DNA from: Bacillota bacterium
Lineage (GTDB): Bacteria > Bacillota > Clostridia > Lachnospirales > Lachnospiraceae
DNA length: 14,157 nucleotides
NCBI GenBank assembly: GCA_023415595.1
Contig: JAEZJW010000135.1
Location: 1 to 14,157 of the forward strand
Direction of reading: 5' to 3'
Position numbers and translations under genes: made by a program. Of this stretch, positions 6,523 to 14,089 are shown piece by piece; the first letter of the stretch is position 1, and each line of letters starts with the position of its first letter. Below the pieces are notes generated by a model, which was not told where the DNA came from, did not search any database, and saw nothing but the letters and a program-made list of their open reading frames with translations.

Positions 6523-6549
6523 TACCGATAAGAAAAGGAGGAATACAAG

Positions 6550-7131
6550 ATGAGTTTAGTGCCTTATGTCATAGAGCAGACCAGCCGTGGCGAAAGAAGC
6601 TACGATATCTACTCCAGATTATTAAAAGACAGAATTATATTTTTGGGTGAAGAAGTGAATGATGTTACTGCGAGCCTGATTGTTGCACAGATGTTATTCT
6701 TAGAGGCAGAGGATCCCGGTAAGGATATTAATTTCTATATTAACAGCCCCGGGGGATCCGTAACCGCAGGTATGGCAATCTATGATACTATGAATTATAT
6801 TAAGAGTGATGTTTCAACAATCTGTATCGGAATGGCAGCCAGCATGGGTGCATTCCTGCTGTCAGGCGGAACTAAGGGTAAGAGATTTGCGCTGCCGAAT
6901 TCGGAAATCATGATCCATCAGCCCTCCGGTGGTGCGAAGGGTCAGGCAACTGATATTAAAATAGTTGCTGATAATATTATCAAGACTAGAAAAAGGTTAA
7001 ATGAAATACTAGCCAAAAACACCGGAAAACCTCTGGAAGTCATTGAAGTAGATACAGAGAGAGACTTCTATATGATGGCAGAGGAAGCAAAGGAATACGG
7101 AATTATTGATGGCATTTTAGCTCATAGATAA
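6550..7131 (+). CDS. clpP: ATP-dependent Clp protease proteolytic subunit
   Basis: Serine peptidase that forms the double-heptamer chamber degrading substrates fed by ClpX or other Clp ATPases. The 193 residues match the family length. The catalytic triad is Ser98 in GMAASMGAF, His123 in MIHQPSGGAKGQATD and Asp172 in ERDFYM. The N-terminal SLVPYVIEQTSRGERSYDIYSRLL is the standard axial-loop region, and INSPGGSVTAG is the conserved handle-side strand and turn. AAGGAGG (6535-6541) precedes the ATG. The gene lies 45 bp before clpX on the same strand, in an operon-like arrangement. Confidence 0.98.
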   Translation: MSLVPYVIEQTSRGERSYDIYSRLLKDRIIFLGEEVNDVTASLIVAQMLFLEAEDPGKDINFYINSPGGSVTAGMAIYDTMNYIKSDVSTICIGMAASMGAFLLSGGTKGKRFALPNSEIMIHQPSGGAKGQATDIKIVADNIIKTRKRLNEILAKNTGKPLEVIEVDTERDFYMMAEEAKEYGIIDGILAHR

Positions 7132-7176
7132 GTGCCGGTTCGCTTTGCACTACAGAGAGAATGAGGTGATTAAGCA

Positions 7177-8472
7177 GTGGCAGGAAAAGTAGATGACAGA
7201 AAACAGCTGAGATGCTCCTTTTGTAATAAGACACAGGATCAGGTCAGAAAGCTGATCGCAGGACCGGGCGTATATATCTGCGATGAATGTATCGAGATAT
7301 GCAGTGAAATTATTGAGGAAGAATTTGATGGCGATACGGTTGCCAATTCAGACATCAATCTATTAAAACCGGTCGAAATCAAGAACTTTCTGGATCAGCA
7401 TGTAATTGGCCAGGAGGAAGCAAAGAAGGTTCTTGCGGTCTCTGTTTATAACCATTATAAAAGAGTGCTTACTGAGAAGGATCTGGATGTTGAATTACAG
7501 AAAAGTAATATCCTGATGATCGGACCGACCGGTTCCGGTAAAACATACCTGGCACAGACTCTGGCAAAGCTGTTGAATGTTCCTTTTGCGATAGCTGATG
7601 CTACGGCATTGACAGAAGCCGGATATGTTGGCGAGGATGTAGAGAACATACTCCTTAAGCTCATTCAGGCTGCAGATTTTGATATTGACCGGGCAGAGTA
7701 CGGTATCATCTATATCGATGAGATTGATAAGATTACCAGAAAGTCCGAGAATACCTCCATCACCAGAGATGTATCCGGTGAAGGAGTACAGCAGGCTCTG
7801 CTTAAGATTCTGGAGGGTACTGTTGCAAGCGTTCCCCCGCAGGGAGGAAGAAAGCATCCCCACCAGGAATTCATACAGATCGATACTACCAATATCCTGT
7901 TCATCTGCGGTGGTGCTTTTGATGGACTGGAGAAGATCATCGAATCCCGAATCGGCCAGAAAACAATTGGCTTCAACGCACAGATCATAGAGAAGAATAA
8001 GACGAATGTCGGTGAGCTGTTCCGTCAGGTAATGCCACAGGATTTAATCAAATTCGGATTAATACCTGAGTTCGTGGGCAGAGTACCGGTATGCGTCGCA
8101 CTGGATTCTCTGGACGAGGAAGCTCTGATCAGAATTCTGACCGAGCCGAAGAATGCGATTACGAAGCAGTATAAGAAGCTGTTTGAGATGGATGGTGTAG
8201 AGCTGATTTTTGAAGATGAGGCTCTGGCTGAGATCGCTAAGCAAAGCTTCAAGAGAAAGATTGGTGCAAGAGGACTCCGTGCGATTATGGAATCCGTCAT
8301 GATGGATTCTATGTATAATATTCCTTCCGATACGAAGGCAATTAAATGTATCATTACGAAGGATGCGGTTCTGGGTACCGAGAAACCGAGGTTGGAGCTT
8401 TCGGAGGAGAATGTAGCCAGAAAGCCGATTACGAAACGGACCTCAAAAAAGAGTAAGGGCGAAATTGCCTAA
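7177..8472 (+). CDS. clpX: ATP-dependent Clp protease ATP-binding subunit ClpX
   Basis: AAA+ unfoldase that recognises tagged proteins and threads them into ClpP. The 431 residues begin at GTG 7177, with GAGGTGAT at 7163-7170 as ribosome binding site. The N-terminal zinc-binding domain has Cys13, Cys16, Cys35 and Cys38. Walker A is GPTGSGKT (116-123), the pore loop GYVG is at 149-152, Walker B IIYIDEID at 177-184 and the RKH loop at 225-227. The ClpP-docking IGF is at 264-266, and sensor 2 is in GARGLR near the C-terminus. All functional motifs are intact. Many Clostridia carry a lon gene immediately downstream; here only a 124-bp gap with a hairpin precedes engB. Confidence 0.98.
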   Translation: MAGKVDDRKQLRCSFCNKTQDQVRKLIAGPGVYICDECIEICSEIIEEEFDGDTVANSDINLLKPVEIKNFLDQHVIGQEEAKKVLAVSVYNHYKRVLTEKDLDVELQKSNILMIGPTGSGKTYLAQTLAKLLNVPFAIADATALTEAGYVGEDVENILLKLIQAADFDIDRAEYGIIYIDEIDKITRKSENTSITRDVSGEGVQQALLKILEGTVASVPPQGGRKHPHQEFIQIDTTNILFICGGAFDGLEKIIESRIGQKTIGFNAQIIEKNKTNVGELFRQVMPQDLIKFGLIPEFVGRVPVCVALDSLDEEALIRILTEPKNAITKQYKKLFEMDGVELIFEDEALAEIAKQSFKRKIGARGLRAIMESVMMDSMYNIPSDTKAIKCIITKDAVLGTEKPRLELSEENVARKPITKRTSKKSKGEIA

Positions 8473-8517
8473 GAATTCCCGGAGCAATGATGTATAATTA
8501 AGATATTTGAACCATAT

Positions 8518-8544
8518 GGGGGTTTTGCAGTATGCAAAACCCCC
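8518..8544 (+). terminator. Perfect 12-bp hairpin after clpX
   Basis: GGGGGTTTTGCA (8518-8529) and TGCAAAACCCCC (8533-8544) form a perfect stem with a GTA loop. Only two Ts follow, so the tail is poor for intrinsic termination. It may be an attenuating or Rho-assisted terminator between clpX and engB, or an RNA 3'-end stabiliser. Confidence 0.5.
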
Positions 8545-8596
8545 TTGATGCATGTTACAGAAGGTAATGAATTAGTAATTGAGGAGGTCACAAGAG

Positions 8597-9208
8597 ATGA
8601 TAATTAAAAACTGTACCCTGGAGACCGTATGTGGCATCACCAGCGTTCTTCCTGAGAATGACAAACCGGAGATTGCATTTGCCGGTAAATCGAACGTAGG
8701 GAAATCATCACTGATCAATGCCCTCATGAATAGAAAATCGTTAGCCCGTACCTCGGCTCAGCCGGGCAAGACGCAGACGATTAATTTTTATAATATCAAT
8801 GACGAGCTGTATTTTGTGGATCTTCCTGGTTACGGTTACGCTAAGGTAGCCCTCACGGTGAAGGAAAAATGGGGTAAGATGATAGAGCGCTACCTGAAGA
8901 AATCAAAGCAGCTTAAGATTGTCTTTCTACTCCTGGATATCCGCCATGAACCCTCGGAAAATGACCGGACCATGTATGAATGGATCGTTTATCAGGGCTT
9001 TCATCCGATTATTATCGCAACCAAGCTGGACAAGATTAATCGGAGCCAGACGGACAAGCAGATCAAAATAATCAGGGAAGGTCTGAAGGTGGTTCCCGGA
9101 ACCAGAATCATACCGTTCTCATCTCTGACGAAACAGGGCAGGGAAGAGATATGGGAATGTATCGAAGGAATCTGTGGCTTCAACCGGGAGGATGGCCGGA
9201 CAGAGTAA
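8597..9208 (+). CDS. engB: Ribosome biogenesis GTP-binding protein YihA/YsxC (EngB)
   Basis: Small essential GTPase that acts in late 50S ribosomal subunit assembly. From ATG 8597 it is 203 residues. G1 is GKSNVGKS (30-37), the switch region contains QPGKTQTINFY, G3 is DLPG (75-78) followed by YGYAK, G4 is TKLDK (142-146) and G5 is SSLT (175-178). The frame is open to an upstream TTG at 8579, but the ribosome binding site GAGGAGGT (8581-8588) lies inside that extension. With 8-nt spacing it fixes the start at 8597. It is commonly found downstream of the clp/lon genes in Firmicutes, as here. Confidence 0.96.
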   Translation: MIIKNCTLETVCGITSVLPENDKPEIAFAGKSNVGKSSLINALMNRKSLARTSAQPGKTQTINFYNINDELYFVDLPGYGYAKVALTVKEKWGKMIERYLKKSKQLKIVFLLLDIRHEPSENDRTMYEWIVYQGFHPIIIATKLDKINRSQTDKQIKIIREGLKVVPGTRIIPFSSLTKQGREEIWECIEGICGFNREDGRTE

Positions 9209-9275
9209 ATATTAGACAGAGGAACAAAGTATGGCGATATACCTGCAATGATTGATATCTCATGTGAATTCCCAT

Positions 9276-9326
9276 AAAAAAAGGCTCCGGGCAGGAAGGA
9301 TAGATCACTTCAGCCGTGGAGCCTTT
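9276..9326 (-). terminator. Terminator of the minus-strand gene group (after DUF4364)
   Basis: AAAGGCTCC (9280-9288) pairs with GGAGCCTTT (9318-9326). Inside, GGC/GCC (9290-9292 with 9313-9315) and GAAG/CTTC (9295-9298 with 9308-9311) continue the stem. On the minus strand seven Ts follow the GC-rich arm (complement of 9276-9282). It starts 4 bp after the DUF4364 stop. It may also act weakly for engB in the other direction. Confidence 0.8.
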
Positions 9327-9329
9327 CGA

Positions 9330-9854
9330 TTATTTCTGATCCAGTAAGGAAGACATCAGATAAGAATAAACCTCGGAGCTTTTCTCTCTCCAGTTGCTGC
9401 ATAGTCTTGCAGCTTCTTCCTCGGTAGTTACAACTAAGGTAAGATCAATAATAGGGCTTTCCCTCTCTGTTACACAGAGGTGGGCAGCAAATTCACCCTT
9501 TTTAACCTGATAGAAGTCAGCAGAGGTAGATACCTCTTCCTGCAACTCATATTTATTCTCAGCCAGATAAACTTCAATATCCTCTTTAATACCTGAGGAA
9601 ATCATGTTATCGAAGAATAACAGCGTTTCTGTCCCGGTTTCAGTAATCCGATACAGGGAGCTATTCCGAATGGTCTTCGCTGAGATGAAAGCATCATCGA
9701 TAAGTTCAGAGATTGCCCGTTGTATATTAAAGTAATTCGTATATTCCTTCTCCAGTATGAAGGCGGTCAGCTGAGCATTCGTCAGAGGAAAATTCACTCT
9801 GCTAAGTATATAGAGGATCATCAGCTTATATAACATAAAGGTATCGGACTGCAT
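9330..9854 (-). CDS. DUF4364 family protein (predicted winged-helix)
   Basis: A 174-residue soluble protein. The first 75 or so residues look like a winged helix-turn-helix: LMILYILSRVNFPLTNAQL, then a helix with INxxRAISEL-type spacing, then a hairpin ending LYRITETG. The remainder (about 80-174) is mixed alpha/beta with a VKKGEFAAHLCVTERE strand region and a C-terminal helix. The pattern matches the DUF4364 family, widespread in Clostridia and of unknown role; DNA binding is an inference from the fold. AAGGAGGT (complement of 9861-9868) precedes the ATG at 9852-9854. It is the last gene of the minus-strand group and ends at a hairpin terminator. Confidence 0.85.
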   Translation of the reverse strand: MQSDTFMLYKLMILYILSRVNFPLTNAQLTAFILEKEYTNYFNIQRAISELIDDAFISAKTIRNSSLYRITETGTETLLFFDNMISSGIKEDIEVYLAENKYELQEEVSTSADFYQVKKGEFAAHLCVTERESPIIDLTLVVTTEEEAARLCSNWREKSSEVYSYLMSSLLDQK

Positions 9855-9897
9855 AGGGGCACCTCCTTAAACTTATATTTTAACGTATCAATTATCC

Positions 9898-9924
9898 CAC
9901 CTTATCAAGCAAGCTTGTAAGGTG
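9898..9924 (-). other. Hairpin between the radical SAM gene and the DUF4364 gene
   Basis: CACCTTA (9898-9904) pairs with TAAGGTG (9918-9924), and CAAG (9906-9909) pairs with CTTG (9914-9917), with one bulged base. There is no T-run on either side. It lies in the 79-bp gap between two co-directional genes and may modulate read-through or mark a processing site. Confidence 0.35.
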
Positions 9925-9933
9925 CTCTGTTTA

Positions 9934-10905
9934 TCATGGACTAATCTGCTTATCGTGCATCTTGCCCTGCCAGGTATCCCTTGCTTTCATCTCGCTGTGA
10001 ATTCGGTTCAGAACCCTCTTCTTATCAGCGCTCCATAAGGGCGCCAGTAACAGCTTCTTCGGACCGTCACCGGTAATCCGGTGAATAACCAGCTCCTCCG
10101 GCAGAAGTTCAAGACAGGAAATTACCAGATCAATATAAGCCTCAAAGGATAGGACCTCGGTAAATTGTCCCTCTTCATAAAGCATGCCCAGATCTGTGCC
10201 CCGTAAAACGTGGAGCAACTGCAGCTTTATGCCCTGTACGGGTTGTTTGCCTATATATTCCATGGTTTTTAACATATCATGTTTTGTTTCCTTTGGCAAG
10301 CCCAGAATTGTATGGACAATCGTGGTAATACCCAACTCATGGAGCCGGTCAACGGCTCCCTCGAAAACATTCAAAGAAAAGCCTCTGCGGATGAACTCAG
10401 CTGATTTCTCATGCATGGTCTGCAATCCCAGCTCTACCCATACCGGTTTGATCCGGTTCAGCTCGGCGAGCAGATCAAGCACCTCAGGACCCAGACAATC
10501 CGGTCTGGTAGCGATGGACAGGATGGCCACCTCCGGCTGCTCCATAACTTCCATAAAGATCTGCCTGAGATAGCTGACAGGGGCATACGTATTCGTATAA
10601 GCCTGAAAATAAGCGATAAACCTAAGGTCAGACTTACCGGACAGCTTATTTAAGACATGGACCTTCGCTTCTTCCAGCTGCTTGGCCGCCGATGAACAGA
10701 AAGATGCGGCAAAATCACCTGAGCCGCCTTCACTGCAGAAGATACAGCCACGGGTTCCCAGGGTACCATCCCGGTTCGGGCAGCTCATTCCACCGTTTAA
10801 AGACAGCTTATAGAGCTTACTGCCATAGACCTTCTTCAACTCGTAATCCAGGGAATGATATCTCTTCTCTCCCCAAAAGCTGTTTCTGCCAATATCCAAA
10901 CCCAT
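9934..10905 (-). CDS. TIGR01212-type radical SAM protein (YhcC/YtqA-like)
   Basis: A 323-residue radical S-adenosylmethionine protein. The iron-sulfur cluster cysteines fit C42-x11-C54-x2-C57 within SCPNRDGTLGTRGCIFC, the spacing typical of this subfamily rather than the common CxxxCxxC. Later segments (YFQAYTNTYAP, ATRPDCLGPEVLDLL, WVELGLQT, IVHTILGLPKET) match the TIM-barrel core of the Elp3/YhcC-like group. The substrate is unknown. The ATG at 10903-10905 is only about 3 nt after an AGGAAAGG-like site. A TTG two codons further in is better spaced, and family members often begin near the WGEKRYHSLDYELKK segment, so the start is uncertain by a few residues. It sits 57 bp after the malic enzyme stop and is probably co-transcribed with it. 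Confidence 0.9.
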   Translation of the reverse strand: MGLDIGRNSFWGEKRYHSLDYELKKVYGSKLYKLSLNGGMSCPNRDGTLGTRGCIFCSEGGSGDFAASFCSSAAKQLEEAKVHVLNKLSGKSDLRFIAYFQAYTNTYAPVSYLRQIFMEVMEQPEVAILSIATRPDCLGPEVLDLLAELNRIKPVWVELGLQTMHEKSAEFIRRGFSLNVFEGAVDRLHELGITTIVHTILGLPKETKHDMLKTMEYIGKQPVQGIKLQLLHVLRGTDLGMLYEEGQFTEVLSFEAYIDLVISCLELLPEELVIHRITGDGPKKLLLAPLWSADKKRVLNRIHSEMKARDTWQGKMHDKQISP

Positions 10906-10962
10906 CCGCCTTTCCTATGCTAGATAGCAGCAAGACTCACTGATTACCATTTTACTTCTTCG

Positions 10963-12126
10963 TTAGTTTAGCCTAAATGATATATGAGCTTTCACTGCAT
11001 CGCTGACCGCATCCCTGACTCTGGGATCGAAGGGTTGGGGCATGATGTTATCCGCATGAAGCTCTGCTTCACTCACAAGTCCGGCGATGGCTTCAGCTGC
11101 AGCCAGCTTCATTTCCTCCGTGATCTGAACGGCATGGCCTTCCAGAGCTCCTTTGAATATTCCGGGGAAAGCTACGACATTATTCACCTGGTTCGGGAAA
11201 TCGGATCGTCCGGTGGCAATTATCCTGGCACCGGCTTCCTTCGCAAGATCCGGCATGATTTCAGGAATAGGATTAGCCATGGCAAAGAGGATCGAATCCC
11301 GGTTCATGGTGGCGACCATCTCTTTTGTTACGACTCCGGGTGCCGAGACACCTACAAACAGGTCCGCACCAACCAGGGCATCCGAGAGAGTTCCTTTTTT
11401 ATCGTTCAGATTGGTAACAGAGAGCATCTGCTGCTGCATCCAATTCAAATTCGGATAGCTACTTGATATGATTCCCTCTCTGTCACAAAGGGTAACATTC
11501 CGGAACCCATAGGATAATAGGAGCTTCGCAATTGCGATACCGGCAGAACCGGCTCCGTTAATCACAACAATACAGTCTTCTTTTTGTTTACCGGTAACCT
11601 TCAGTGCATTGATGGCACCAGCAAGTACGACGATAGCAGTTCCGTGCTGATCATCGTGGAAAACCGGAATATCCAGAAGCTCCTTCAGACGCTCTTCTAT
11701 CTCAAAGCATCGGGGAGCGGAGATGTCCTCCAGGTTAATCCCTCCGAAGGCAGGAGCAATATTAACAATAGTACGGATGATTTCCTCTGTATCCTGGGTA
11801 TCCAGGCAGATTGGAATAGCATTTACTCCACCAAATTCCTTGAATAGTACGGCCTTTCCTTCCATGACCGGCATGGCTGCGTAGGGTCCGATATTGCCGA
11901 GGCCCAGTACAGCACTCCCGTCCGATATGACGGCTATCGTGTTGGCTTTCATGGTATACCGGTATGCCGCCGATTTATCCTCAGCTATTACACGGCAGGG
12001 TTGTGCTACGCCCGGAGTATATGCGATGGCCAGATCCTCCTTTGAGTTTACATGGCACTTCGAGGTTATCTCCAGTTTTCCGTTCCAGCTCTCATGCATT
12101 AGCAATGCCTTTTCGTTTATGTCCAT
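10963..12126 (-). CDS. NAD(P)-dependent malic enzyme (oxaloacetate-decarboxylating)
   Basis: Oxidative decarboxylation of malate to pyruvate in the cytoplasm, linking C4 acids to pyruvate metabolism. The 387-residue length is that of the short bacterial form without a phosphotransacetylase domain. Visible are the catalytic Tyr36 in AYTPGV and Lys91 in EGKAVLFK, and the metal ligands Glu133 and Asp134 in NLEDISAPRCFEIE with Asp158 or Asp159 in FHDDQHGTA. The nucleotide-binding GAGSAG is at 191-196, ahead of LCDREG. Asp215 at the end of the second Rossmann strand favours NAD over NADP (inference). The gene has AAGGTGG ahead of its ATG and a good sigma-A promoter at 12158-12186. It is first of three co-directional genes. 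Confidence 0.95.
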   Translation of the reverse strand: MDINEKALLMHESWNGKLEITSKCHVNSKEDLAIAYTPGVAQPCRVIAEDKSAAYRYTMKANTIAVISDGSAVLGLGNIGPYAAMPVMEGKAVLFKEFGGVNAIPICLDTQDTEEIIRTIVNIAPAFGGINLEDISAPRCFEIEERLKELLDIPVFHDDQHGTAIVVLAGAINALKVTGKQKEDCIVVINGAGSAGIAIAKLLLSYGFRNVTLCDREGIISSSYPNLNWMQQQMLSVTNLNDKKGTLSDALVGADLFVGVSAPGVVTKEMVATMNRDSILFAMANPIPEIMPDLAKEAGARIIATGRSDFPNQVNNVVAFPGIFKGALEGHAVQITEEMKLAAAEAIAGLVSEAELHADNIMPQPFDPRVRDAVSDAVKAHISFRLN

Positions 12127-12157
12127 ACTTATTCCACCTTAATTCATTTATCCTATC

Positions 12158-12186
12158 ATATTAGCACTATGCTTTTTTTTAATCAA
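12158..12186 (-). promoter_or_regulatory. Sigma-A promoter of the malic enzyme gene
   Basis: On the minus strand TTGATT (complement of 12181-12186) is followed by exactly 17 bp, including an A8 tract, and then TAATAT (complement of 12158-12163). Both hexamers are close to consensus. Transcription would start near 12150, leaving a leader of about 25 nt. Confidence 0.7.
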
Positions 12187-12213
12187 GTAAATCATTTCCG
12201 TAGCCCTAATACA

Positions 12214-12419
12214 TTGTTACTATTCAGCCCTAACTAATGAATATTGCATAGGACCGAGGAGAAATGATTTCCATGGTGAGTATATTCATTCGTCGGTACT
12301 TAGGTTCTGTATTTCAGAACCTTATGTACCGTTACGTAATGTATCTAAGCGGGAGCGTCTCATCCATGGGAACATTTCCTCCCAGGTCCTGGCAAAACCG
12401 GAGGACTGAATAGTAACAA
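12214..12419. repeat. 206-bp imperfect inverted-repeat element (MITE-like or structured RNA)
   Basis: This lies in the 464-bp gene-free stretch 12127-12590. The ends TTGTTACTATTCAG (12214-12227) and CTGAATAGTAACAA (12406-12419) are perfect reverse complements, extended by CCT/AGG after one mismatch. Pairing continues inward: TTGC/GCAA, AGGACC (12250-12255) with GGTCCT (12385-12390), AAATG (12262-12266) with CATTT (12373-12377), and CCATGGTGAG (12271-12280) with CTCATCCATGG (12359-12369, one bulge). An apical arm has GGTAC and GGTTCTG (12295-12309) pairing with CAGAACC and GTACC (12315-12330). One strand can therefore fold almost end to end as a rod. No ORF, T-run or obvious target duplication is seen. 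It resembles a non-autonomous mobile repeat or an unassigned non-coding RNA. Confidence 0.7.
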
Positions 12420-12471
12420 GTCATCATTTGCATAATTTTAGAAAATACTTTTCTTTCTTTGGGACAAGGTG

Positions 12472-12477
12472 TATAAT
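12472..12477 (+). promoter_or_regulatory. Likely -10 element for rho
   Basis: A perfect TATAAT lies about 115 bp upstream of the rho start. The -35 at 17-bp spacing is poor (TTTTCT, 12449-12454). Transcription from here would produce a leader of roughly 107 nt containing a small hairpin followed by Ts. Confidence 0.5.
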
Positions 12478-12511
12478 ATAATTTACGTAAATAAAGTTAT
12501 CTATGGATAAT

Positions 12512-12528
12512 ATCCCGAATGGGATTTT
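12512..12528 (+). promoter_or_regulatory. Small terminator-like hairpin in the rho leader
   Basis: ATCCC (12512-12516) pairs with GGGAT (12521-12525) across a GAAT loop and runs into TTT. At 5 bp it is weak. Rho synthesis is autoregulated by leader attenuation in other bacteria, so a leader structure here is plausible, but this hairpin alone does not show it. Confidence 0.25.
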
Positions 12529-12590
12529 AATTCTAAATCATCTCTACTGAATTCCCCATGAAATCCAACCTATAAATCAAAGGAGCTGAA

Positions 12591-14057
12591 ATGATGGATA
12601 CGCATTATGATTCAATGACACTGATTAATCTTAGAGAATTGGCTAAAGAAAGAGGACTGAAGAATATAACAGCATTGAAAAAGAGTGAATTGGTTGAAGC
12701 AATAAGCAAGAATGATCTCGTGAAGCAGGAAGTAAAAAGCACTGCTGTTGAAGAGAAAACAATGCCCAAGGAAGAGAAAAGTGCTCCCCGTGATGTAAGC
12801 CCTGTGAAGCAGGTGGAACAGATGGAAGAACAGTACAGAGAGGAACGGCTTTCTGGCGGAGCGCAGGTGATGACCGCAAGGGAAGACAGAAGGCCCTCCG
12901 TAAGTCAATCTGAATTGGAACAGCTGGATAGCGGGGAAACGAAGGTGGGCATTCTGGAAGTGCTTCCTGACGGTTATGGTTTTATCCGTTGTGATAATTA
13001 TCTGCCGGGTGAGAATGACGTCTATGTTTCACCGGCACAGATTCGACGATTCAATCTTAAGACCGGCGATATCGTAGAAGGGAATACAAGAGTAAGAAGC
13101 CAGACCGAGAAATTTTCCGCCCTTCTCTTTATTAAGGCAGTGAACGGGTTTCATCCGAATGAAGCACAGAGACGGAAGAAGTTTGAGGATCTGACACCGA
13201 TATTCCCGAATGAAAGAATTCACCTGGAGACTCCCGGAACCGGAGTGTCAATGAGAATGGTGGATCTGATTTCTCCGATTGGCAAGGGACAGAGAGGTAT
13301 GATTGTCTCCCAGCCTAAGACAGGTAAAACCACTCTTCTGAAGCAGATCGCCAAGGCCATCACAAAGAATCATCCCGATATGAGACTGATTATATTACTA
13401 ATTGATGAGCGTCCAGAGGAAGTAACGGATATTAAGGAATCGATTGAGGGGAAAAATGTGGAGGTAATCTACTCCACCTTTGATGAGCTTCCCGAGAACC
13501 ATAAGCGTGTATCAGAGATGGTAATAGAACGGGCGAAGCGTCTGGTGGAGCATAAACAGGATGTAGTCATTCTGCTTGACAGCATCACAAGACTGGCCAG
13601 GGCATATAACCTGACCGTTCAGCCAAGTGGAAGAACACTCTCCGGAGGACTTGACCCGGCTGCTCTTCATATGCCGAAGAAGTTTTTTGGTGCCGCCAGA
13701 AATATGAGGGAGGGCGGCAGTCTGACCATCTTAGCTACTGCACTGGTGGATACCGGCAGCAGAATGGATGATGTGGTATTCGAGGAATTCAAAGGAACCG
13801 GTAACATGGAGCTTGTGCTTGACCGGAATCTTTCCGAGAAGCGGATCTTCCCCGCAATCGACCTGCCCAGATCCAGTACCAGAAGGGAAGATCTCCTCTT
13901 AACCCAGCCGGAGATGGAGGCAAGCTATCTGATGCGAAAGGCACTGGGAGGCTTAAAGTCTGAGGAAGCCCTGGAGAGGATTATTGATATGTTCCTGCGT
14001 ACGAAAACCAATCAGGAATTTATCGAGACCATCAAAAAGACCAAAATTGTCTTTTAG
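12591..14057 (+). CDS. rho: Transcription termination factor Rho
   Basis: Hexameric RNA-dependent ATPase that terminates transcription. The 488 residues begin with a SAP-like Rho_N segment (MTLINLRELAKERGLKNITALKKSELVEAI is split over 9-38). A charged, low-complexity insert runs from about 43 to 115. The RNA-binding OB-fold includes VLPDGYGFIR and NDVYVSPAQIRRFNL. In the ATPase core, Walker A is QPKTGKTT (241-248), IDERPEEVTD (271-280) carries the catalytic Glu region, Walker B is VVILLD (325-330), and the Q/R-loop region is SGGLDPAALHMPKKFFGAARN. AAAGGAG (12579-12585) precedes tandem ATGs at 12591 and 12594; the second has the better 8-nt spacing, so the first Met may not be used. It appears monocistronic, with a new promoter right after it. 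Confidence 0.97.
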   Translation: MMDTHYDSMTLINLRELAKERGLKNITALKKSELVEAISKNDLVKQEVKSTAVEEKTMPKEEKSAPRDVSPVKQVEQMEEQYREERLSGGAQVMTAREDRRPSVSQSELEQLDSGETKVGILEVLPDGYGFIRCDNYLPGENDVYVSPAQIRRFNLKTGDIVEGNTRVRSQTEKFSALLFIKAVNGFHPNEAQRRKKFEDLTPIFPNERIHLETPGTGVSMRMVDLISPIGKGQRGMIVSQPKTGKTTLLKQIAKAITKNHPDMRLIILLIDERPEEVTDIKESIEGKNVEVIYSTFDELPENHKRVSEMVIERAKRLVEHKQDVVILLDSITRLARAYNLTVQPSGRTLSGGLDPAALHMPKKFFGAARNMREGGSLTILATALVDTGSRMDDVVFEEFKGTGNMELVLDRNLSEKRIFPAIDLPRSSTRREDLLLTQPEMEASYLMRKALGGLKSEEALERIIDMFLRTKTNQEFIETIKKTKIVF

Positions 14058-14060
14058 GTA

Positions 14061-14089
14061 TTGCATAAGACCTTAACCTGTGCTATAAT
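14061..14089 (+). promoter_or_regulatory. Strong sigma-A promoter reading out of the window
   Basis: TTGCAT (14061-14066), a 17-bp spacer, then TATAAT (14084-14089), preceded by TG-C so that it is also an extended -10. It begins 4 bp after the rho stop and would drive a gene beyond the right edge; in Firmicutes this is often rpmE (ribosomal protein L31). No coding start is recognisable in the last 68 bp. Confidence 0.75.

Noticed and set aside
8491..8498. TATAAT after clpX as an engB promoter
   Set aside because: No -35 lies at usable spacing, the preceding TG is one base off for an extended -10, and the following perfect hairpin would sit between it and engB.
8579..8581. TTG as the start of engB
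   Set aside because: The strong GAGGAGGT lies inside that extension and is spaced correctly for the ATG at 8597.
12214..12419. 6S RNA identity for the 206-bp element
   Set aside because: Length and rod shape are similar, but I could not identify a clear central bubble, and neither a terminator nor a convincing dedicated promoter is present on either strand.
12205..12430. Target-site duplication flanking the inverted-repeat element
   Set aside because: The bases just outside the two ends (TACA on the left, GTCA on the right) do not match, so insertion cannot be demonstrated from this copy alone.
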